From: Dehalococcoidia bacterium
Lineage (GTDB): Bacteria; Chloroflexota; Dehalococcoidia; Lucifugimonadales; Lucifugimonadaceae
Reading direction: 5' to 3'
Assembly: GCA_022819585.1 (NCBI GenBank)
Contig: JAJEGY010000012.1
Span: forward strand, 1 to 43,061
Length of the DNA: 43,061 nt
Both the position numbers and the translations under genes were made by a program. The notes below the pieces were generated by a model, which had not been told where the DNA came from, ran no database searches, and saw only the letters and a program-made list of their open reading frames with translations. Positions 23,818-32,012 of this stretch are shown in pieces (position 1 is the stretch's first letter; each line of letters begins with the position of its first letter).

Positions 23818-24960
23818 TTGACCGAGTTCGAAAGACTCACCGACCAAGCCCACGATCTAGCATCGACGGTCGCCCCCGCCCTTTCCCGCATAGACGCCGA
23901 ACGGCGCATCCCCGAAGACATCATCCGACCAATCATCGACGCCGGTTTCTTCCGCCTCCTTCTACCCAAATCCCTAGGCGGATCCGAATTACCTCATCCC
24001 AACTTCCTAAAGATCGTCCGCATCTTCGCCGAATCCGATGCAAGTGCCGGGTGGTGTATCAACCAAAACAACGTCTTCTCAACGAACGCGGTCCGCGTCC
24101 ATAGATCCGTCGCTGAAGAAATATGGGGCAACCCCAAAACCGTCGTCACCAACGGACCTCCCCGATCAGGCACAAAAGCCGTAAAAACCGACGACGGATA
24201 CCTCCTGACCGGAACTTGGGACTTCAGCAGCGGCATTTCTCACGCTACGTGGGTAGCCGCCCTCACCCCCGTACACGAATCCGATGGCACCGCAACCAAA
24301 GAGATGCGGGTCCTGCTAATCCCCAAGTCCCAGGTCGAAATCATCGACCAATGGTTCGTAGGTGGTCTACGCGGCACCGCGAGTTTGAGCTTCAAGACCG
24401 AAAACCTGTTCGTTCCTGCCGAACGCTCTTATGGTCAAGAAGAACCGTCTTCCGAACCCGGCCCTCTCTACGTGATCCACACCACACCGATGTTCGCCTC
24501 GGGTTTCGCTACCGTCGCGTTGGGCGTTGCACGAACGGCCCTCAACTTCGCCATCGACCTGACCAAACGAAAAACCATCCAAGGCGCAACCAGCATCCTG
24601 AGTGCTGACACAACAACCCAACGAATGATCGGCGAAGCCGAAGCATCGTGGAACGCAGCACGAACCTTCCTCGACGAAGCCACATCCAAAATGTGGCAAA
24701 CGGTGACCGAAACCCACCAACTCCCGACCGCTGAACGCATCCAAGTCCGCCTCGCAGGCACCCACGCCATCAGAACCTCTGCCGATGTCGTCAACTCCGC
24801 CTACACCATCTGCGGATCAACCGCAATCTTCGACACCAACACTATCCAACGCTGCTTCCAAGACGCTCACGCCATCAGACAGCAAATCCAAGGCCGCCCA
24901 AATCACTACGACACCGCCGGACAGTTCTACCTAGGCTTAGAACCCAAGGGCATCTTCTAA
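23818..24960 (+). CDS. Acyl-CoA dehydrogenase-fold flavin protein, HsaA/HpaB-like monooxygenase group
   Basis: A 380-residue protein of the acyl-CoA dehydrogenase fold. The N-terminal helical part has IRPIIDAGFFRLLLPKSLGG, the mid beta domain has LTGTWDFSSGISHATW, and the C-terminal four-helix part ends RCFQDAHAIRQQIQGRP with HYDTAG. The W-FSSG-H pattern and the C-terminal His-rich end are typical of group D two-component flavin monooxygenases (HsaA, DszC types), which take FMNH2 from a separate reductase, rather than fatty-acid dehydrogenases. No flavin reductase is nearby. The start is TTG at 23818; no in-frame ATG gives the full N-terminal domain. Confidence 0.75.
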   Translation: MTEFERLTDQAHDLASTVAPALSRIDAERRIPEDIIRPIIDAGFFRLLLPKSLGGSELPHPNFLKIVRIFAESDASAGWCINQNNVFSTNAVRVHRSVAEEIWGNPKTVVTNGPPRSGTKAVKTDDGYLLTGTWDFSSGISHATWVAALTPVHESDGTATKEMRVLLIPKSQVEIIDQWFVGGLRGTASLSFKTENLFVPAERSYGQEEPSSEPGPLYVIHTTPMFASGFATVALGVARTALNFAIDLTKRKTIQGATSILSADTTTQRMIGEAEASWNAARTFLDEATSKMWQTVTETHQLPTAERIQVRLAGTHAIRTSADVVNSAYTICGSTAIFDTNTIQRCFQDAHAIRQQIQGRPNHYDTAGQFYLGLEPKGIF

Positions 24961-24974
24961 ACACAGATCGCTTC

Positions 24975-26705
24975 TCACCGCGACCTGCCTATCGTCCTCG
25001 GCAACGCCACAGGTTCCGAATCCTCTGTCTCGATCATCCACTCCGCCAACAGCCGTCGCATCTCCGAAACAACGCCCGCATTCTTCGGATCGTGCGCGAC
25101 GTTGTAAAGCTCCCAAGGATCATTCACCAAGTCATACAACTCATCTTCGGGATCAACCACATCCCCCGTCCCGGCTTCTTCCGCCATCGGATCGGTCACA
25201 TACTTCCAATCCACAGTCCGAACCATCTTCCGCCGTCCCTGCGCTTCCCTGCCCCACAACGTCTCGATCAACGTCCTGTATCCCCAAGGCTTCTCACACT
25301 CCTCAACGTGCTTCATCTTCACCGGCGGACCGCCAGCGCCATACTCCGAATACGCTGCAATCCTTGGCTCCGCATCAGTCGCCGTCGGCAAGGGATTCCC
25401 TTGAATTCGGCGCAACAACTCTCCTATCACCAATCCATCGTCAGCGAGCGTCGAATCAGATGTTCCGTTGCGCTCAACACCCGACGACTTCCCCGTCCAG
25501 CCATCGTGAATACCCTCAAATCGTGCCAGTCCCTGCAACTCCAACAGCGTCGGCAAGATATCGACAGTATTCACCATCGACTCATCGATCTCCCCACAAG
25601 GCACTCCGCCATCGGGAAACGACAAGACCAACGGAACTCGCGTCAAACAGTCATAGAACACCCCACCCTTCACCGCCATATTGTGCTCCGCCATGAAGTC
25701 CCCATGATCCGCCGTGAATACGATAATCGTGTCCTCCAACATTCCCAACACCTCCAACTTATCCAAAATCCGACCAATCCCATCATCCATTAGCCGCGTC
25801 ATCGCTTGATAAACCGAAACCAGTCCCCGGATATCCTCCTCGCTATCTTCATCCATTCCCAACATCGCATATAGCACCCGATTCACCTCCGGCGCTGGAC
25901 TAACCACTCCGTTTGGTTTGTAGGGCACATCTTCCAACTCGGGGGCACTCCCATCATCCGCAAACTCTCCTCGACGAATCGGTGGCAAAATCACCTCTTC
26001 CGGCGGGATCAAATCTACATACTCTCGCGGCGCCTCGTACGGCTCATGCGGATCCGGATACGAAACCATCAGCGCAAACGGACGTGAATCATCGCCACGG
26101 CCAAAGGTGTCTCCCTCCGCGACTCTTTCCAGAAACGACTCCGTCTGCGCCGTGATCACACTCGATCCATAATCCTCAATCGGATGATCCGTGACCGCAT
26201 ACGCAATCGTCGGACTCTGCCGGTTTTCATTCAGATGCACTCGATCCTCGTGAGCTGCGTTGATCGCTTCAACCGGCCTAACCCAATCCATCCCCTGCGT
26301 CCCAGGGACTCCTCCCGGATAATCCCCTTGCGGCAAGCCACCATGACCTATCTCGCATCGAACATCAAACAACGCAAGGTCCTCATCCGACACAAAGCAA
26401 TGATTCTTGCCGATCAACCCCGTCGTATATCCAGCATCCCGCCAAATCTGAAACGCATGCGTCTCACTCGCCGGCATCAAAGTCTCATTTCGACGACATC
26501 CCGTCGAGTGTGGATACCTACCCGTCATCACCGACGTCCGCGCAGGCACACAAAGAGGATGAGGCGTGATCGCATGCCGATACATCACCCCACGAGACGC
26601 CAATCTTTCCAAAGACGGCGTTTCAACCCCTATCTCCGAATAGATCCTCAAACCCGACCACTTCAACTGGTCCGCCATGATGAACAAAACATTCGGACGT
26701 TTCAT
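24975..26705 (-). CDS. Sulfatase-family hydrolase (formylglycine type)
   Basis: A 576-residue type I sulfatase of the alkaline phosphatase superfamily. The formylglycine motif is C52-V-P-A-R56 in PLCVPARTSVMTGRYP. N-terminal metal ligands are in FIMADQLKW, and the C-terminal metal motif is VFTADHGDFMAEHN. YPDPHEPYEAP and TGLIGKNH are further family marks. No signal peptide, so it is cytoplasmic, unlike many arylsulfatases. The substrate is unknown (choline-, alkyl- or glycan-sulfate are options; phosphonate monoester hydrolase is also in the superfamily). It needs a formylglycine-generating enzyme, which is not in the window. It overlaps the AlkD-like gene by 4 nt. Confidence 0.88.
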   Translation of the reverse strand: MKRPNVLFIMADQLKWSGLRIYSEIGVETPSLERLASRGVMYRHAITPHPLCVPARTSVMTGRYPHSTGCRRNETLMPASETHAFQIWRDAGYTTGLIGKNHCFVSDEDLALFDVRCEIGHGGLPQGDYPGGVPGTQGMDWVRPVEAINAAHEDRVHLNENRQSPTIAYAVTDHPIEDYGSSVITAQTESFLERVAEGDTFGRGDDSRPFALMVSYPDPHEPYEAPREYVDLIPPEEVILPPIRRGEFADDGSAPELEDVPYKPNGVVSPAPEVNRVLYAMLGMDEDSEEDIRGLVSVYQAMTRLMDDGIGRILDKLEVLGMLEDTIIVFTADHGDFMAEHNMAVKGGVFYDCLTRVPLVLSFPDGGVPCGEIDESMVNTVDILPTLLELQGLARFEGIHDGWTGKSSGVERNGTSDSTLADDGLVIGELLRRIQGNPLPTATDAEPRIAAYSEYGAGGPPVKMKHVEECEKPWGYRTLIETLWGREAQGRRKMVRTVDWKYVTDPMAEEAGTGDVVDPEDELYDLVNDPWELYNVAHDPKNAGVVSEMRRLLAEWMIETEDSEPVALPRTIGRSR

Positions 26706-27451
26706 CTCTTTACCCTCCGCTGTCCCGATCTTCTAGATTCATTCAGCAACTCGCGCTGATCCGATGGCAGATACTTCACCGCCTCACGCATCGTAACCGA
26801 CGAAGCATTCACGGCACGAGGTTCCATCCACTCAAACACCAATTCGGGCGAATGCTTCGAAACCTCCCGCAAAACCCAACCGATAGCTTTCCGAATGAAA
26901 AACTCATCTTCGCCAAGCATCGCGTCCGCGTAACCTGCGAACTCTTCCCAACCGTCTCGTCCACGCCTCAATCTAGGCAGCAACGCCAACATCGCCGTCC
27001 GTCGCACCCAAAAATCTTCATCCCTTGACCATCTCTCGCGAATCGCCGCAGCACCATCTACGCCCGACAACATCGGCGCAACAACGTTAATCGACAAGTC
27101 ATCTATCAACGCCCAAGTCCACGACCGCCTCAACAAACCCTCGACGAATGGCACATCCTCCAAACCCAAATCGCCAGCCCGGGCCGCCAAGACATTTACT
27201 GCCAACTTCCGCAACTCGTAAACATTCCGATCCCACAATTCCAAAGCCAACACCTTCACATCCGACTCCCCAAGATCTTTTCGCTCCCGGGCAAATCGAC
27301 GCGCCAGCTTCCGAATGATCGGCACGCTTACACCGTAATGCTCAATCTCCGACTTCAGATAACGCTTCTCATTGACGGCCCGTTCCTCAGTCCCATTGGC
27401 CTTCAACTCAGCCGCCAATTCATCAGCGACCATCACGAAATCCACGGTCAT
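26702..27451 (-). CDS. AlkD-like DNA alkylation repair protein (HEAT-like)
   Basis: A 249-residue all-helical protein of the DNA alkylation repair (AlkD/AlkC) family. Conserved marks are VSVPIIRKLARRFARE, a Trp/Asp pair in SWTWALIDDLS (catalytic region of AlkD glycosylase), DEDFWVRRTAMLALL, and FFIRKAIGWVLREVSKHSP. AlkD removes alkylated purines without base flipping. It is expressed with the sulfatase (4-nt overlap) and the M20 peptidase (3-nt gap), so the three form one transcription unit, though no shared pathway is obvious. An in-frame ATG at 27433 is an alternative start. Confidence 0.85.
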   Translation of the reverse strand: MTVDFVMVADELAAELKANGTEERAVNEKRYLKSEIEHYGVSVPIIRKLARRFARERKDLGESDVKVLALELWDRNVYELRKLAVNVLAARAGDLGLEDVPFVEGLLRRSWTWALIDDLSINVVAPMLSGVDGAAAIRERWSRDEDFWVRRTAMLALLPRLRRGRDGWEEFAGYADAMLGEDEFFIRKAIGWVLREVSKHSPELVFEWMEPRAVNASSVTMREAVKYLPSDQRELLNESRRSGQRRVKR

Positions 27452-27454
27452 CTC

Positions 27455-28816
27455 TCACTGCGCCTCACACAAATCCCAGGCCAAGGCAATCATGCACTTC
27501 GTCCCACTGATCAACGACTCAATCCCTACCGACTCATCGGTTCCGTGAGCCCTCGACAGCATCGGATCATCGTCCGGATGCGCCCCGGTGAACCCATACG
27601 TGATGATCCCCAAGTTCCGAGTAAACCGGGAATCAGTGAACCCGTTGCTCACAGCCGGAATCCACTGGATATCGTCCCGCGAAACCGCCAATGCCTGCGC
27701 TCGCTTGATCGCTTCCGCAAGATCAGTCTCGAAAGGTGACGAGTTCGGTACCGACATGTAGTCGATCTCAAACGAAACGCCCTCGACATCCCCAATCGTC
27801 TTCTCGATCTCGCTCCTCACATACTCTTCCGTCTGGAACGGCAATGTCCTGACATCGCAAGTAACCGTGATGTGCTCCGGCACACTGTTCGACTTGATAC
27901 CCCCGCTCACCATCGTCGGAGTCCAGACCATCCTCGACAACGCCCTCAACATCGAGCCCAGCCTTGGCGACCGTTCCCAAATCTCCCCGATGATCCGATC
28001 GATATTCTCGGGTGTCGGCTCCTCCTCAACCCCAAACACATTCAGATGCTCAAAGATCGGCAACGACGTATCAATCTCCGGCTCATAGCTCTCGATCCGT
28101 TGCAACACCCGCCACAACCTTTCGGATGCATTTATCCCCTGCCACGGTACCGAGGCGTGAGAACTCTCCCCCCTCAACGTGATCTTGATTTCCAATCGAC
28201 CCTTTTCACCGGTCCCCAACAGATACGACAACGCACCTCCCTGCTCTACCGGCGTCCCTCCTCCCTCATTCACCGCCAACTCCGACTCCAACGCCTCTGG
28301 ATGATTGTCCGCCAACCAACCAAAACCCCATCTACCGCCATGCTCCTCATCCGCGCCGCTCACTAGTCTCAAACCGTGCTTCAATCCCACACCGTTGCGC
28401 TTCAATATCGCCATCGCCATCATCTGCGCCGTCAACAATGCCTTGCAGTCCGAAGCTCCCCGACCATATATCCGACCTCCCGAAACCTCCGCGCCAAACG
28501 GCTCCCAAGACCACTTCGACTCATCCTCCACAGGCACCACATCGGTATGCGACATGAACATCAACCGGCACTTCGGCTCACTCCCCGGATAGACCGCAAC
28601 GATGTTCCCACGCTCCGGGTCTCTCGCCAAAATCTGCGTATCCGTGATCCCTTCCTCATGGAACCAGTCCTGAATGAACTCCGCCAACGGCGTCTCATTC
28701 CCTGTCGGCATCTGACCAGTATTCACCGTAGGTATCTGGATCATCTGCCGTTCAAGCTCCACAATCTCAGCCGCAGACGCATCGACTTCCTCAAGTAGCT
28801 GTTCCAGTGTTGCCAT
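27455..28816 (-). CDS. M20-family metallopeptidase/amidohydrolase (ArgE/DapE/ACY1 type)
   Basis: A di-zinc hydrolase of 453 residues. The metal site is shown by SHTDVVPVED, GRGASDCKALL (bridging Asp), ADEEHGGRWG (Glu general base and metal Glu), and the late His in SRAHGTDESVG. An insert dimerisation domain carries GESSHASVPW, with the His that completes the active site of the partner. The frame is open to 28933, but ATG 28816 has AGGA with 8 nt spacing and gives the normal family N-terminus (MATLEQLLEEVDAS). The substrate could be an N-acyl amino acid or a dipeptide; it is not resolvable here. First gene of a peptidase-AlkD-sulfatase unit. Confidence 0.88.
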   Translation of the reverse strand: MATLEQLLEEVDASAAEIVELERQMIQIPTVNTGQMPTGNETPLAEFIQDWFHEEGITDTQILARDPERGNIVAVYPGSEPKCRLMFMSHTDVVPVEDESKWSWEPFGAEVSGGRIYGRGASDCKALLTAQMMAMAILKRNGVGLKHGLRLVSGADEEHGGRWGFGWLADNHPEALESELAVNEGGGTPVEQGGALSYLLGTGEKGRLEIKITLRGESSHASVPWQGINASERLWRVLQRIESYEPEIDTSLPIFEHLNVFGVEEEPTPENIDRIIGEIWERSPRLGSMLRALSRMVWTPTMVSGGIKSNSVPEHITVTCDVRTLPFQTEEYVRSEIEKTIGDVEGVSFEIDYMSVPNSSPFETDLAEAIKRAQALAVSRDDIQWIPAVSNGFTDSRFTRNLGIITYGFTGAHPDDDPMLSRAHGTDESVGIESLISGTKCMIALAWDLCEAQ

Positions 28817-28949
28817 CGCTTCATTCCTATCGCTTCTGTAACATTCCGGTTCTACCAATTTACGCTGTGATCTGTCACCTGCACAACGTATTGTCGCTCT
28901 GTTCCACAAGTCACATCGAATGGTATGCCCCAACCAGTCTATCTGTTGC

Positions 28950-28975
28950 CTTACTTATATTAAGATGAACGTAAG
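28950..28975. promoter_or_regulatory. Inverted repeat in the vapB-like promoter region
   Basis: CTTAC (28950-28954) and GTAAG (28971-28975) flank an AT-rich stretch with a -10-like TATATT (28956-28961). It lies directly upstream of the antitoxin Shine-Dalgarno AAGGAG. AbrB-type antitoxins usually repress their own promoter, so this is an operator candidate; the arms are short. Confidence 0.3.
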
Positions 28976-28985
28976 GAGAGCGGAG

Positions 28986-29228
28986 ATGTACATCAAGGTA
29001 ACTTCGAAACGCCAAGTCACGTTTCCAAAGCGGGTCCTCGATGCTCTAGGTGTAAGCCCAGGAGATCAGATTGAACTTAACGAGACGGCAGATGGATTCA
29101 TGTTGAGACCGAGACGCTTCCGTCCCGAAATGTTCGGAACTCTTGCGGACATGATACCCCCGGATCACGAGCCATTCGACATTCGCAAGTTCAGGGACGG
29201 TACCTATGATTCGTCGCTACGGGATTGA
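28986..29228 (+). CDS. AbrB/MazE-fold antitoxin (VapB-like)
   Basis: An 80-residue protein with a swapped-hairpin AbrB/SpoVT DNA-binding domain at the N-terminus: KVTSKRQVTFPKRVLDALGV and PGDQIELNETADGFMLRPR. The C-terminal tail (FGTLADMIPPDHEPFDIRKFRDG) would wrap the toxin. ATG 28986 has AAGGAG 7 nt upstream, the strongest Shine-Dalgarno in this part of the window, and is preferred over the open frame from 28920. It overlaps the PIN toxin by 23 nt, the classic antitoxin-first arrangement. It is probably autorepressing with its toxin. Confidence 0.88.
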   Translation: MYIKVTSKRQVTFPKRVLDALGVSPGDQIELNETADGFMLRPRRFRPEMFGTLADMIPPDHEPFDIRKFRDGTYDSSLRD

Positions 29229-29604
29229 CACTTCGATCCTCGTAAGATTAGTCACTGGCCAACCCAAAGACACCTACCAGTACTGCCTCAATTCGTTGCA
29301 CCATCTAGCTGACGTCGAAGGGGCCGAAATCTACGTGTCTAATCAAGTAATCGGTGAGACTTACGTCGCAGTGCAACACCACTACGGAGTGCCCAAATCT
29401 CGCGCTAGCGCGTCAATCATATCCGCATTACAGGGCGGATTGGTTTTGCCGCTAAATGGCCCTGATGTCCTCTCGATGCTCGAAGAAACAAGCGGAGCAG
29501 GGTTGTTTGACCGCTTAATCGCTAACGAATACGAAAAGTCGGGGTTGGAGATTCTGACTCTTGATCGCAGGATGGCTAGCCTGCCAGACACCCGAATTCT
29601 CTGA
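29206..29604 (+). CDS. PIN-domain ribonuclease toxin (VapC-like)
   Basis: A 132-residue PIN-domain protein, a Mg-dependent endoribonuclease fold. The four acidic residues are Asp8 (YGIDTSILVR), Glu51 (IGETYVAV), Asp102 (GLFDRLIANEY) and Asp120 (LTLDRRMA). All are present, so the toxin should be active. VapC toxins commonly cut initiator tRNA or rRNA; the target here is unknown. It is coupled to the upstream AbrB-type antitoxin. The pair sits between unrelated metabolic genes, as mobile toxin-antitoxin modules often do, but no transposase or flanking repeat is seen. Confidence 0.88.
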   Translation: MIRRYGIDTSILVRLVTGQPKDTYQYCLNSLHHLADVEGAEIYVSNQVIGETYVAVQHHYGVPKSRASASIISALQGGLVLPLNGPDVLSMLEETSGAGLFDRLIANEYEKSGLEILTLDRRMASLPDTRIL

Positions 29605-29647
29605 CGGTGATCAGAGCCATAGACCACCAACAGGCTCGTCGTATCCG

Positions 29648-30817
29648 TCAAACCTTCAAAAACAAATTACTCCTCCCATCACCCGATCCACCTTCACCCC
29701 GCCCAAACAGATTCGGTATCCGACCAGACGCGCGATCCGCCTTCGTCCGCTTCCACTCACGCTCCAAGTCCGCGACATGCCCCCTGAAACGAGGCATCAC
29801 GTACCGCGCAAACAACTCCTGCGAATACTTGATATGACGCATCGGCATCCACTCATGCGTCGTCATCATCAAACCGCCTATCCCGTTCGTCTCCTCAACC
29901 AACGCCTCGATCTGCTCAATCGCATCATCCGGCGTCCCGATGATCCAACGTTTGCTGCCCATAATCTCCTCGAACGTCAGATCCGCAGGATTTTGGTCCG
30001 GCCTCACCAACCAACCCCTTGGCGTGTTGATCGTGTAGAAATAGTTGTGAACATCACGAATCGCCCCCTCGCGAGCCTGCTCAAACGCCTCCTCGCGGGT
30101 ATCCGCCAGATGGACGTACGTCACTACTCGCCAATCCTCCTTGTTTGGCGAGGTTCCGTACTTCGCCGACGCATCAACCACCTCGTCCCACTGTCTGGCC
30201 AGCGGAACAGCATCCGGTGGTCCTCCACCAGCTATTGAAAAACACATCATCTCGTACTGCGCCACGAAGTCCAACGACCGCTTGCTGCCCGCCGACGGCG
30301 TCGCCAATTTCAATCGCGGCTGCTGGTACGACCGCAACTGCAACGCCATCTCGTCAATCGTCCAGTACTTTCCCTCGTACGAAATCGGATCTGGCGATTC
30401 CAACAGCTTAACGATGATGTCCGTCGACTCACGCATCATCGGGTTCAAGTCCTGAGCGGGAATCTTGAACCGCTGGGGGTCTGTAGGCAACCCGCTCGGT
30501 CCGACACCTAGCACTGCTCGCCCACGCGTCAGGTGGTCCAAAAACGCAAACCGCTCCGCAACGTGAAACGGGTGATGGAACGGCAACGAAACCACGCCAG
30601 TTCCCAAAGTGATCCGCGTCGCCGTCGCCGAAGCCTTCGCCAATACCAGCTCCGGAGTAGGCATCGTCTCCCAAGCCGCAGAATGGTGCTCTCCAATGAA
30701 AAACTCATCGAAACCGAGCTTTTCGGCATAGTTGATCATCTCGATATCGCGTTCAAACGCCAACGATGGATTCTCGTTGGGCGTATGCAACGGCATCATG
30801 AAGAACGCGAACTTCAT
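29648..30817 (-). CDS. Luciferase-like flavin-dependent monooxygenase
   Basis: A 389-residue bacterial-luciferase-fold (LLM) protein. Marks are MKFAFFMMPLHTP, INYAEKLGFDEFFIGEHH, ITLGTGVVSLPFHHPFHVAER, and GRAVLGVGPSGLP near the flavin. These enzymes use FMNH2 and O2 to oxidise small organics. Many paralogues are typical of SAR202 Chloroflexota, which supports the taxon guess. ATG 30817, preceded by GGAG with 9 nt spacing, is preferred over the upstream in-frame ATG at 30844. The C-terminal tail from about residue 360 is Gly/Arg-rich and variable. It is divergent from a TolB-like gene, with a shared palindrome between them. The substrate is unknown. Confidence 0.85.
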   Translation of the reverse strand: MKFAFFMMPLHTPNENPSLAFERDIEMINYAEKLGFDEFFIGEHHSAAWETMPTPELVLAKASATATRITLGTGVVSLPFHHPFHVAERFAFLDHLTRGRAVLGVGPSGLPTDPQRFKIPAQDLNPMMRESTDIIVKLLESPDPISYEGKYWTIDEMALQLRSYQQPRLKLATPSAGSKRSLDFVAQYEMMCFSIAGGGPPDAVPLARQWDEVVDASAKYGTSPNKEDWRVVTYVHLADTREEAFEQAREGAIRDVHNYFYTINTPRGWLVRPDQNPADLTFEEIMGSKRWIIGTPDDAIEQIEALVEETNGIGGLMMTTHEWMPMRHIKYSQELFARYVMPRFRGHVADLEREWKRTKADRASGRIPNLFGRGEGGSGDGRSNLFLKV

Positions 30818-30856
30818 CGTTCTAACTCCGATCCTGTAGTTCACTCTCGCTAAGCG

Positions 30857-30884
30857 ATTTTAGTTGCATGCGCTTCTCTTGCAA
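30857..30884 (-). promoter_or_regulatory. Sigma-70-like promoter for the luciferase-like gene
   Basis: On the minus strand TTGCAA (30884-30879), a 16-bp spacer and TAAAAT (30862-30857). This predicts a start near 30850 and a 33-nt leader containing the GGAG Shine-Dalgarno. Confidence 0.45.
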
Positions 30885-30893
30885 TCGCAAAGC

Positions 30894-30910
30894 AGATTTT
30901 CCGAAAATCT
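30894..30910. promoter_or_regulatory. Perfect palindrome, operator candidate
   Basis: AGATTTTCCGAAAATCT has 8-bp arms around one central base. It lies 10 bp upstream of the -35 box of the luciferase-like promoter and 77 bp before the divergent TolB-like gene. The tight symmetry suits a dimeric regulator better than a hairpin. Confidence 0.5.
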
Positions 30911-30986
30911 CGGTTAGTTCCTGTCCCACGATCCGGGCATCAGCACCACGCTCGCGCCCGCGCAACAAGCAGAGATTACTAGAGAT

Positions 30987-31997
30987 ATGCGCAACAAATA
31001 CGCTCCAGCCATCCTCCTGTCGATCGCAACACTCGTGATCGCATCCTTCGCTTGCGGCAGCGAAAAGGTTGCCCAAGATGTCGCCTACGTCGTCGACAAC
31101 GAAAGCAACCACATGTACCTCCTTGACCGGGCTGGTGAAAAATCTAAAGTCATCAACGACTCCGTCACCAATCCGAAATGGTCGCCCAACCAGAGAATGG
31201 TGGCATATCTGTCCAACGCGGATGACGGCAAAGGTCAGTTGAAAGTTTGGCACCGCGACACCGAAGACGCCGAAAGGCTCTCCGACGCACCCTCAAACGT
31301 CGAACAATTCTTCTGGTCGCCCGATTCGCGCATGATCGCATACATAGCTGATACGGCAGACGGTTCCCGATCAGAAGTCTACGTCTACGACTTCGAAAAC
31401 GAAGATACAAACACCTTGGTCTCGGAACCCGCCGGCAACGTCGAACTCGGAAACTTCTCCGGCGACAACCAGTGGATCGTAATGTGCCTCAACATCGACG
31501 GGTCGCAAGGGATCTACAAACGATCCATACACGGCGTCGACGAAGTCCAGTTAACGGATTACGAAGACAGTCGACCGCGCTTCTCAATGGACGGCAAACG
31601 CGTCGCATTCGTACGCAAACTCTCCGACGGATCAACCGACATCTACACTCTTGAGGTCGAAACCGGCAACGGCCCGAGCACTGCCAAAGCACTAACCGAC
31701 GAAGACGGCGACGAAACCAACTTCGAATGGGCACCCAACGGCCGGAACATCATCTACGTCTCGGAACGCGAAGGAAACCCTGAAATCTACGCCGTTGACA
31801 CAGCGGATAAGACCACACGTCGCCTCACCCAAAACCGCGTCAACGATGCCGACCCCAAATGGTCCCTAAACAGCGAACAGGTCCTCTTCCGCTCAGACAA
31901 CGACGGCAAATACCACCTCTTCGCAATGGACTTCAAGTCCGGCAGCCAAGAGCGCGTCCTCGAAGCACCCAACAGCATCATCACCGCCGATTGGTAG
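30987..31997 (+). CDS. TolB-like beta-propeller lipoprotein
   Basis: A 336-residue secreted lipoprotein. The signal peptide ends in lipobox ASFAC (Cys23). The mature part consists of PD40/TolB-type propeller repeats with the recurring pattern W-SP-(D/N)-x-R-x-(I/V)-A-Y, for example PKWSPNQRMVAYLS, FFWSPDSRMIAYIA, PRFSMDGKRVAFVR, FEWAPNGRNIIYVS and PKWSLNSEQVLFRS; six blades are likely. There is no Tol-Pal neighbourhood, so TolB function itself should not be assumed. A binding or sensing role on the outer face of the membrane is plausible. It is divergent from the luciferase-like gene. Confidence 0.8.
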   Translation: MRNKYAPAILLSIATLVIASFACGSEKVAQDVAYVVDNESNHMYLLDRAGEKSKVINDSVTNPKWSPNQRMVAYLSNADDGKGQLKVWHRDTEDAERLSDAPSNVEQFFWSPDSRMIAYIADTADGSRSEVYVYDFENEDTNTLVSEPAGNVELGNFSGDNQWIVMCLNIDGSQGIYKRSIHGVDEVQLTDYEDSRPRFSMDGKRVAFVRKLSDGSTDIYTLEVETGNGPSTAKALTDEDGDETNFEWAPNGRNIIYVSEREGNPEIYAVDTADKTTRRLTQNRVNDADPKWSLNSEQVLFRSDNDGKYHLFAMDFKSGSQERVLEAPNSIITADW

Positions 31998-32012
31998 ATC
32001 GGCAGTTGGCAG

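Noticed and set aside
28920..28985. Extended N-terminus for the AbrB-type antitoxin
   Set aside because: The extra 22 residues are unlike the family and cover the promoter and Shine-Dalgarno. ATG 28986 has an ideal AAGGAG.
28950..29604. Possibility that the VapBC pair marks a mobile island
   Set aside because: No integrase, transposase, direct repeat or tRNA is near it, and flanking genes show similar codon use.
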